A stretch of DNA of 37,391 bases, taken from the NCBI GenBank assembly GCA_021816885.1, contig JAKAWS010000011.1:1-37391 (forward strand). Direction: 5' to 3'. The notes beneath the pieces are model-generated. The model was not told the DNA's origin and searched no databases. It saw only the letters and a program-made list of their open reading frames with translations. A program made the position numbers and the translations under genes. Of this stretch, positions 31,474 through 37,391 are shown one piece after another. Position 1 is the first letter of the stretch; each line of letters starts with the position of its first letter. The stretch comes from Microcaldota archaeon. GTDB taxonomy: Archaea > Micrarchaeota > Micrarchaeia > Micrarchaeales > Micrarchaeaceae.

Positions 31474-31545
31474 GCCTCGGTGGTGTAACGGCTAGCATAC
31501 AAGCCTGTCACGCTTGCGATTCGGGTCCGATTCCCGGCCGAGGCG
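31474..31545 (+). tRNA. tRNA-Asp (GUC anticodon)
   Basis: A 72-nt tRNA: acceptor GCCTCGG pairs with CCGAGGC (31538-31544), discriminator G. Anticodon loop CTGTCAC gives GTC. T stem TCGGG/CCCGG closes TCCGATT. No intron and no encoded CCA. It begins 25 nt after the insertion-element right end, and no good TATA box is seen in the usual position, so its own promoter may have been displaced. Confidence 0.95.
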
Positions 31546-31870
31546 TCTTCCATTCTTTTCTTACGCATCTCCCAAAGGCATAAAAGCAACCTCCGAAACA
31601 GCATTCTTACGCAAGGAGAGTCGAAGTCCGGTAATACTCACGCTCTTGCAAACCAGAATCGCGCGCCGCATGAGCACAGAGCAAATTACCTTGCATACTA
31701 TGTTGCATATTTTTCGCGCGCGTGATGGGACGAAAACAAAAGGCATAAATTTGTCGTCGCTCAAAATGCAATGCCGCTTTCCTAAAGAAACAATGTGATA
31801 ACTTCCTATACACTTTTCGTTTAGTATAGCTTTAAATACCGTAGTCATTGTTGGTTATTAAGGCGATTTC
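31546..31870. other. 325-nt region without a supported gene
   Basis: Open frames exist on both strands, but they overlap each other (one also runs into tRNA-Asp) and show no recognisable domain or start signal. The only supported signal is the TATA-like TTTAAATA at 31832-31839, 30-39 nt before the next gene's ATG (31871). Confidence 0.5.
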
Positions 31871-32440
31871 ATGACAGTAACTTCTGTACTGCAAACCAGG
31901 GAAATATCAACAGCCTCTCTTAGCGAGAAGGCAACAACTTATGAAGGAGTATCAACAGTAATAGGGGAGGGCAAGGCCATAGCGCCAGTTGTTCCTACGG
32001 TAACAGATAGAAAGTTCATAGAACAAAACAAGGGCATGTGGATGTTTCTAGATTTCCATAATGCCGTCGATTCAAAAGGAAATCCTCTTGATGCCGATAG
32101 CTGGTACAGAGTAAACAGGGAAAACAGGAGCTTAGAAAAGATAAGCAAGCACAAGGCGGCAGACCTTGAATGGCATGAAATATTATATATCGATCCGAGT
32201 GCACTTAAGGCAGTACACGAAAAACGGCCTCTAGCCATGTACATAGGCGATTCCTACTCATATGGCAACTGCTACCGGGATAGGTTGGAGCTCCTCGGCA
32301 ACTATGGACACGGTACAACCCGCGTTGTACAACTTGAAATGAAGCAGGACTCAGTCGCAGAGCAGAAAACTCTGCTTCGCAGAGAGAAATCCAAAGTGAA
32401 AGCCCTAGAATGGTTTGTTCCAAAATGGATTAGGGAGTAA
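31871..32440 (+). CDS. Protein of unknown function, tandem-duplicate copy A
   Basis: A 189-aa soluble-looking protein with no signal peptide, no membrane segment and no recognised motif. It is clearly homologous to the next product: EISTxSLSEKATTYEGVS near the start, MWMF then FHxAVDSKGNPLDADSWYRV in the middle, and VHEKRPLA and RVVQLE later. Copy A has an extra C-terminal tail (KVKALEWFVPKWIRE). Aromatic residues are dense in the second half (YIGDSYSYGNCYRDR). A TATA box lies at 31832-31839, and GGCGATTTC precedes the ATG. The family is unknown to me; the domain is probably compact and alpha/beta. Confidence 0.75.
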   Translation: MTVTSVLQTREISTASLSEKATTYEGVSTVIGEGKAIAPVVPTVTDRKFIEQNKGMWMFLDFHNAVDSKGNPLDADSWYRVNRENRSLEKISKHKAADLEWHEILYIDPSALKAVHEKRPLAMYIGDSYSYGNCYRDRLELLGNYGHGTTRVVQLEMKQDSVAEQKTLLRREKSKVKALEWFVPKWIRE

Positions 32441-32537
32441 AGAAAGGTGGCGGGACGGGCGGCCGAGGTCGCACATGGCGGAATTCCGCCCAAGATTAAG
32501 TTTAAATATCATTTGGTATGACTATTACCGTGATTTG

Positions 32538-33074
32538 ATGGCAACAATTTCAATACCGCAAACAAAGGAAATTTCGACAGTTTCTCTTAGCGAGAAGGCT
32601 ACAACTTACGAAGGAGTATCAGCAGTAATAGAGCCGAACAAGGCGATAGCACCGGTTGTTTCCACAGTAACGGACAGGGAGTTTATGGAACAAAACAAAG
32701 GCATGTGGATGTTCGTGGGCTTCCATGATGCCGTAGATTCAAAAGGAAATCCTCTTGATGCCGATAGCTGGTACAGAGTAAACAGGGAAAACAGCAGCTT
32801 AGAAAAGATAAATAAACATGAGGCTGAAACGCTCCAATGGCATGAAAGATTATACATTGATCAGAGCGCCCCATCGGCAGTGCACGAAAAACGGCCTCTG
32901 GCCCTATCCGTCGGCGACTTCTATTTCTGTGGTTACCGCCATCGGAACAGGTTGGTTCTCAACGGCTACTACGGCTACGGCAGGCACGGGGTCGCCCGGG
33001 TTGTACAACTTGAAACGAAGCAGGACTCAATCGCAGAGCCGAAGACCATGCTTCGCAGGTTTGAAGAAAACTAG
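32538..33074 (+). CDS. Protein of unknown function, tandem-duplicate copy B
   Basis: 178 aa from ATG 32538 (MATISIPQTKEISTVSLSEK), chosen because it aligns with the copy A start and lies 36 nt after a TATA-like TTTAAATA (about 32502-32509) preceded by a purine-rich stretch; the frame is open further upstream without support. It shares most N-terminal and central residues with copy A, including a 59-nt DNA block identical between genes. The second half diverges (YFCGYRHRNRLVLNGYYGYG) and the tail ends early at LRRFEEN. It has its own promoter, so the two may be regulated differently. Function unknown. Confidence 0.75.
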   Translation: MATISIPQTKEISTVSLSEKATTYEGVSAVIEPNKAIAPVVSTVTDREFMEQNKGMWMFVGFHDAVDSKGNPLDADSWYRVNRENSSLEKINKHEAETLQWHERLYIDQSAPSAVHEKRPLALSVGDFYFCGYRHRNRLVLNGYYGYGRHGVARVVQLETKQDSIAEPKTMLRRFEEN

Positions 33075-33218
33075 AAGGTGACTGAAGGGAGAACTGTAAT
33101 TGCAGACTCCTCACAGTTTACCCGGGAAGCCAAACCAGCGATTTCGCTAAAGAGATAGCTTACAGGTCGGTTACCTTGGAGAGCTACGCGGAAAGTTTTT
33201 AATTCTCACCGGAATAAA

Positions 33219-34163
33219 ATGTATGGTGATTTGATTAAGCGAAGGCCAAAGGTGTGCCTGTTCGGCGACCTTATAATTGACAACTACGTGTACGGGATAG
33301 TGGACAGGATATCTCCAGAAGCGCCGGTGCCGGTCCTGGAAAAGGGAAGCGAGGATATATTCATCGGCGGAGCAGGGCTTGTCGGTTCTGCAATGCGCGC
33401 TTTGGGTTCTGAAGTGATCCTGTTCTCCGTAGTGGGAAACGACAAAGAGAGCCAGATAGCGAAACGGATGCTAAGTGCTGCCGGCATAAAATCAGAGGTG
33501 CAAAAGGAAGAGGGACGAAGCACCACAATAAAGACCAGGTACATAGCTACGCATCCGTATTTCCAGACCATAGTAAGAGTAGATACAGAGTCAAGGCACA
33601 AGGTAAATAGGGATACCGAGTCAAAAATAATAGAAGCCTTCAAAAGGCACTCCAAGTCATCCGATATGGTTGTCATCTCCGATTATGACAAGGGATTCAT
33701 GACCAGAAACATAATCAAGTCCGTAATTGAAGATTCAAAGGCGGCAGGCGTGCCATTGATAGTCGATACGAAGCAGAGCTATGACCTGTACATCGGCTCA
33801 GACTATATGGCTCCCAATTCCAAAGAGCTGTGCTTAATGTTCTCTACGAAGAACACCAACGAGGATTCCACGATAAACGAGTTAGGAAAAAGGCTCCTGG
33901 CGCACACCGGTTCAAAGATAATAGTGAAGAGATCGGAGAAGGGATGTACTGTGTTCGACGGAAATAAAGTACAGAACTTCCACACAGTTGCACGGGAGAT
34001 AGTCAATGTGACCGGAGCCGGAGACGTATTTGTCGCGACAGTCTCTGTCGCGCTTGCTTCAGGAAAGGGCATATCTGAAGCGGTAAGGCTTGCGAACAAG
34101 GCGAGTGCGATTGCCATATCGAAGAGGCACCCCTGCCTCTCCCGCGGAGAGATAAAGGTATAA
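33219..34163 (+). CDS. PfkB-family sugar kinase, HldE/RfaE kinase-domain type
   Basis: A 314-aa ribokinase-fold kinase. KVCLFGDLIIDNYVYGIVDRI followed by SPEAPVPVLEKGSE (about 11-44) is the distinctive start of the heptose-7-phosphate kinase domain of HldE/RfaE. FIGGAGLVGSAMRALG (about 48-63) is the PfkB glycine motif. VVISDYDKGFMT matches the HldE 'isDYxKG' strand. NVTGAGDVFVATVSVALASG (about 262-281) is PfkB signature 2 with the catalytic Asp. The cytidylyl/adenylyltransferase domain of bifunctional HldE is absent. It may make a phosphorylated heptose or related sugar for surface glycans, in line with the glycan genes at the window start. Exact substrate unknown. Confidence 0.87.
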   Translation: MYGDLIKRRPKVCLFGDLIIDNYVYGIVDRISPEAPVPVLEKGSEDIFIGGAGLVGSAMRALGSEVILFSVVGNDKESQIAKRMLSAAGIKSEVQKEEGRSTTIKTRYIATHPYFQTIVRVDTESRHKVNRDTESKIIEAFKRHSKSSDMVVISDYDKGFMTRNIIKSVIEDSKAAGVPLIVDTKQSYDLYIGSDYMAPNSKELCLMFSTKNTNEDSTINELGKRLLAHTGSKIIVKRSEKGCTVFDGNKVQNFHTVAREIVNVTGAGDVFVATVSVALASGKGISEAVRLANKASAIAISKRHPCLSRGEIKV

Positions 34164-34191
34164 GCGCCAACATATGCCATCTGGACATACC

Positions 34192-34209
34192 CGCCTGTTT
34201 CCGCAGGCG
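34192..34209 (+). terminator. Hairpin downstream of the sugar kinase
   Basis: CGCCTG (34192-34197) and CAGGCG (34204-34209) form a 6-bp GC-rich stem with a 6-nt loop, 29 nt after the kinase stop. It is a possible transcript end; the next promoter (TTTATAAT, about 34220-34227) follows directly. Confidence 0.4.
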
Positions 34210-34249
34210 CATCGCATCGCTTTTATAATTTATCAGCTAATCATTTACC

Positions 34250-36640
34250 ATGGCTGGGGGTGGGAAATCCGCGCGCGATTTAGAGAAAGCGTTTGCTGAC
34301 TTGAAGTCAAGTAAGGCAGGCCTCACAAGTGAAGAGTCGCAAGCCCGTCTGCTCAAATACGGAGCAAACACCATAGCCGTAAAAAAGAAGAACTACTATC
34401 TGATGCTCCTAAAGAAGCTTTATGGCCCAGTCCCTATACTGCTCTGGATAGTTGTTATCCTGTCATATATGTTGAACCATATGGCGGATTTTTACATAAT
34501 CCTGGCATTACTGATTTTCAACGCCATGGTCGGCTTTATCGAAGAATACAAGGCAGACAACACCCTTGCAGAACTGCAGAAGCGGCTTGCGGTCTACTCC
34601 AGGGTATTGAGAGACGGGAAATGGACAAAAGTCGAGGCTTCAACTGTGGTTCCCGGGGATATAATAAGGCTGCGCTCCGGAGACATCATTCCGGCTGACG
34701 GCTTGATAATCGAGAGCGAGTCATTATACACAGATGAGGCAGCGCTCACCGGAGAGTCACTTCCGAAGGCAAAAACTGTCGGTGACGTTATTTACAGCAG
34801 CACTATCGCAAAGTCCGGAGAAGCAACATGCATAGTGACAAAAGTTGGGATGGAGACGCAGTACGGCCAAACTGCAAACCTTGTAGATTCTAGATCTCTT
34901 CCCTCGCACCTCGAGCAGGTGGTAAACAATATAGTGAAGTATCTGGTTGGCGCAGACATAATCGCAATATTGATAATGCTGGTATACGGGACTGAGGTGC
35001 TCCATCTCTCGCTATATGTGACGCTCCCATTTCTGCTCGTAATGTTCATCGCTTCCGTGCCGGTGGCTCTCTCGGCCGCGTTTACTGTGTCTATGGCGCT
35101 TGGAAGCAACAGGTTAGCCAAACGCTCCATACTGGTGACGAAGCTTGGTTCTATAGAGTCTGCCGCGACCATGAATGTGCTATGTTTTGATAAGACCGGC
35201 ACGCTCACGCAAAATAAGATAAAAGTAAAGGAGGTGGTATCGTTCGTCAGGGGCAAGGATGACGTGATGAGGTATGCGGCAGAGGCATCACGAAGAGACG
35301 ATTCTGATCCGATGGACGACGCAATAATGGATTATGCGGAAGCGATGCACATCAAGTTGGGAAAGCAGACAAGTTTCATTCCCTTCGATTCATCGAGAAA
35401 GAGGACCTCGGCAGTAATAGGGAACGGAGCGTACGAATCCACAAAGGGAGCAGTCGAGGTAATAATACAGCTCAGCTCGCCAGGCCGCCTTCTATCGCTT
35501 AAGATGCGAAACGCAACGAAGAGGTTCGCTTTGAGAGGGTTTAGGACGATAGCAGTGGCGATAAAGAAGAAGAACGCAAGATGGAAAGTGATAGGCCTGA
35601 TCGCGCTTTACGACGCTCCAAGGCCTGATGCGGATAAGCTGATAAAAGAGCTCCGGGGTCTTGATGTTTCTATAAGGATGCTTACCGGAGACAACATAGC
35701 GGTCGCGCAGGAGATATCAGGAGAGCTAGGCATCGGGAATAACATCATCGACCTATCCGCGCCAGGCGCGCGGAAAATCGAGAGCCTGACAAATGCCGCA
35801 CTGAAGTCGGATGGATTTGCAAATGTCTACCCCGAAGATAAATACTCGATAGTAAAGGCATTCCAATCCAAGGGCTTCGTGGTGGGCATGACCGGCGACG
35901 GGGTCAACGATGCTCCTGCGTTGAAAAGGGCGGAGGTAGGGATTGCGGTCTCGACAGCGACCGATGTAGCTAAGAGCGCAGCAGACATGGTGCTTACAAC
36001 CGACGGCATAGAGGTATTAATCGATGCAATAAAAGAAAGCAGGAAGATATTCGAGCGAATGGCGAAGTATACTATATTGAAGGTGACCAGGGTCGTCCAA
36101 ATCGTCGGATTCGTGCTCATCGCATTCTTGGCACTCCGCACCATACCAATAACTCCTCTCCTTCTCATAATGCTCATATTCACCAATGATATCGTGAACA
36201 TATCAATATCGACAGACCATACTCTGTTCTCGAAGCACCCCGACACGTGGAATGTAAGGTCCCTGGTATTCGCGTCTTGGTCGATAGGGATTCCGCTCAT
36301 GTTTGAGACATTGCTCCTGATACCGATATTCATCTACTATTTGCATATACCGATAGCCTCGTTCCAGACAGCAGTGTTCCTGATGTTCAACCTCTCACAG
36401 AACCTTTCAGTATTCGCGATAAGGGAGAAGCGCCACTTCTGGAGCTCGCGGCCCAGTATGCCGTTGTTAGCCACTACGTCGTTAGGGATGCTGGCAGGAG
36501 TGTTGATTGCGTACTTCGGTATATATGTTCAGAAGCTTAGCCCTGTAGTGATAGCGATAGTGTTAGGGCTTGCTGTTCTTACCCTGCTCTTCAACGATGC
36601 GATAAAAGTAAGGGCGTTTAAGAGGTTTGGTCTAGAGTAG
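34250..36640 (+). CDS. P-type H+-ATPase (P3A, plasma-membrane type)
   Basis: A 796-aa P-type ATPase. The actuator domain has TDEAALTGESLPK (TGES 167-170). The M4 kink is PVAL (271-274). The phosphorylation site is CFDKTGTLTQNK (Asp314). The hinge reads MTGDGVNDAPALKRAEVGIAVSTATDVAKSAADMVL. The M5-M6 region (LLLIMLIFTNDIVNIS) holds an Asn-Asp pair typical of P3A pumps. There are about ten membrane segments. It lacks heavy-metal CxxC domains, and its overall form resembles fungal/plant H+-ATPases and their archaeal relatives. It exports protons at the expense of ATP. In an acidophile this would protect cytoplasmic pH; that habitat is a guess. The promoter TATA box is 20-30 nt before the ATG. 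Confidence 0.92.
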   Translation: MAGGGKSARDLEKAFADLKSSKAGLTSEESQARLLKYGANTIAVKKKNYYLMLLKKLYGPVPILLWIVVILSYMLNHMADFYIILALLIFNAMVGFIEEYKADNTLAELQKRLAVYSRVLRDGKWTKVEASTVVPGDIIRLRSGDIIPADGLIIESESLYTDEAALTGESLPKAKTVGDVIYSSTIAKSGEATCIVTKVGMETQYGQTANLVDSRSLPSHLEQVVNNIVKYLVGADIIAILIMLVYGTEVLHLSLYVTLPFLLVMFIASVPVALSAAFTVSMALGSNRLAKRSILVTKLGSIESAATMNVLCFDKTGTLTQNKIKVKEVVSFVRGKDDVMRYAAEASRRDDSDPMDDAIMDYAEAMHIKLGKQTSFIPFDSSRKRTSAVIGNGAYESTKGAVEVIIQLSSPGRLLSLKMRNATKRFALRGFRTIAVAIKKKNARWKVIGLIALYDAPRPDADKLIKELRGLDVSIRMLTGDNIAVAQEISGELGIGNNIIDLSAPGARKIESLTNAALKSDGFANVYPEDKYSIVKAFQSKGFVVGMTGDGVNDAPALKRAEVGIAVSTATDVAKSAADMVLTTDGIEVLIDAIKESRKIFERMAKYTILKVTRVVQIVGFVLIAFLALRTIPITPLLLIMLIFTNDIVNISISTDHTLFSKHPDTWNVRSLVFASWSIGIPLMFETLLLIPIFIYYLHIPIASFQTAVFLMFNLSQNLSVFAIREKRHFWSSRPSMPLLATTSLGMLAGVLIAYFGIYVQKLSPVVIAIVLGLAVLTLLFNDAIKVRAFKRFGLE

Positions 36641-36659
36641 ATAGGTCCGTACTTGTGCC

Positions 36660-36682
36660 AAGGCAGGATTGGTCCTGCCTTT
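36660..36682 (+). terminator. Hairpin terminator-like element after the P-type ATPase
   Basis: AAGGCAGGA (36660-36668) and TCCTGCCTT (36673-36681) form a perfect 9-bp stem with a TTGG loop, followed by T. It lies 20 nt past the ATPase stop, in the convergent spacer. Confidence 0.5.
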
Positions 36683-36782
36683 CATCTGCTGCTCTCTTCA
36701 ATCTTGGTGCGGATTTCACGCACCATCCTTACGCAAATCCCACGCTGTTCATGGGTGGATAGTCTACTTAACGGTCAGCTCG

Positions 36783-37391
36783 TCAGACCCCGAATATTTT
36801 CCATGGCTTACGCCCATTGTAGTGTCCCGAGCAGGCCGGTTCGTCAATGCCCCTAGTTCGAATGGTCCATTTTGATTCTTTGCCTGGCAGTTCATCCGCG
36901 CCCAATCGAAGGTGCGATTCCTCCTCATTCGCTTTGTCATATAATGCCCTCTTCGATCTGAGCGTCTCTGTAGCTTCCTTTACCAGCTCGTCAAACCCGC
37001 GATGTTCTCCATAGATTATTATATGCTCCAAAGTGACATCCAGAGCAGACGGGTTCACTGCAGCCCCGGCCAGCAGTTCAAATGATGCATTACGATCCCT
37101 TACTAACTCATCAAGCTTCATCGGGTCTATGTTCTGGTTTGCCGCAGCCTGCGCCGCAATGGCAGTGCCTCTCAGGTCGCTTCTCGATAATACGATTTCA
37201 AGCGTCTCGCTTTTTGTTGTTAATCGGGCCACAGATGCCAGTACGCTTTTATCAGTTGATATCTCGGCGTGCCCCATAAGCACCTCTTCAACCGTTTCAA
37301 CTATCTTCTTTGTCTGCCTATCGTCGGATCTTAGTGTAACTCCTATTCCGATCAATCTCTTTTCGGTCGATCTCTTTTTTGTAAATGCTGT
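36783..37391 (-). CDS. Unknown helical-repeat-like protein (5' part outside window)
   Basis: The frame continues upstream of the first usable start (TTG 37355) to the window edge without a stop (TAFTKKRSTEKRL precedes it), so the gene probably begins outside. About 202 residues are visible. Segments such as SVARLTTKSETLEIVLSRSD, IDPMKLDELVRDRNASFELL and AAVNPSALDVTLEHIIIYGE look like related ~30-residue helical units, recalling leucine-rich-variant or HEAT-like repeats; that is pattern resemblance only. There is no signal peptide, membrane segment or catalytic motif. It converges on the P-type ATPase gene. Confidence 0.55.
   Translation of the reverse strand, partial: TAFTKKRSTEKRLIGIGVTLRSDDRQTKKIVETVEEVLMGHAEISTDKSVLASVARLTTKSETLEIVLSRSDLRGTAIAAQAAANQNIDPMKLDELVRDRNASFELLAGAAVNPSALDVTLEHIIIYGEHRGFDELVKEATETLRSKRALYDKANEEESHLRLGADELPGKESKWTIRTRGIDEPACSGHYNGRKPWKIFGV

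Noticed and set aside
31514-31848. Overlapping open frames on both strands after tRNA-Asp
   Set aside because: They overlap each other, one overlaps the tRNA, and neither shows a domain or start signal.
32415-32537. Upstream extension of copy B of the tandem unknown pair
   Set aside because: The extension overlaps the end of copy A and contains the copy B TATA box; alignment with copy A supports ATG 32538.

Overview
The window looks like a chromosome segment of a DPANN-type archaeon, most plausibly a Micrarchaeota/ARMAN-like lineage. The archaeal assignment rests on an archaeal/eukaryotic-type release factor aRF1 (NIKS, YxCxxxF and GGQ motifs), an STT3/AglB-type oligosaccharyltransferase, a methanococcal-type S-layer protein, a CDC48-like tandem AAA+ ATPase, tRNA genes without encoded CCA, a tRNA-Tyr with a 22-nt intron at the canonical position, and TATA boxes about 25 nt upstream of many start codons (leaderless transcripts). 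The lineage is an inference from gene style; no 16S rRNA is present.

Layout. (1) 1-8038: a visibly AT-rich surface-glycan locus. A leftward operon of four GT-B glycosyltransferases (three 4-nt overlaps) and a SAM methyltransferase is followed by a second methyltransferase cut by the left edge; a large polytopic membrane protein diverges from it. (2) 8436-14134: an oligosaccharyltransferase divergent from a 989-aa S-layer protein that ends in a 22-bp palindrome and T-rich terminator. Regions 1 and 2 fit one N-glycosylation and envelope pathway. (3) 14.2-16.1 kb: toxin-antitoxin cluster: hicBA, an orphan antitoxin-like gene, and a winged-helix/RelE pair with two dyad operators, flanked by 57-bp imperfect direct repeats. 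(4) 16.2-19.1 kb: two secreted or membrane-anchored, sequon-rich proteins of unknown function. (5) 19.2-21.7 kb: serS-prf1 translation operon. (6) 21.8-23.1 kb: IS200/IS605-type element with only tnpB. (7) 23.2-25.9 kb: tRNA-Leu followed by an AbiEi/AbiEii module, a duplicated tRNA-Leu 3' end (att-like), a Fic gene under a tandem-dyad promoter, and a third decayed tRNA-like tail. This reads as stacked small islands at one tRNA gene. (8) 26-29.9 kb: rhodanese, a tandem OB-fold protein, and an unusual AAA+ ATPase with an N-terminal polytopic membrane domain fused to two CDC48-like modules. (9) 29.99-31.55 kb: tRNA-Tyr, a second tnpB-only element, tRNA-Asp. (10) 31.9-33.1 kb: a tandem duplicate pair of unknown genes containing an identical 59-nt block. 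(11) 33.2-37.4 kb: HldE/RfaE-type sugar kinase, a P3A-type H+-ATPase, and an unknown gene cut by the right edge.

The stress-module promoters (wHTH-RelE, AbiE, Fic) share one design: a dyad operator on or next to the TATA box and a start codon about 25 nt downstream, suggesting autorepression by blocking the preinitiation complex. The strongest candidates for something undescribed are the membrane-anchored tandem AAA+ ATPase, the tRNA-Leu island stack, the wHTH-RelE pair with its repeats, and the tandem unknown pair. No CRISPR array or rRNA was seen.
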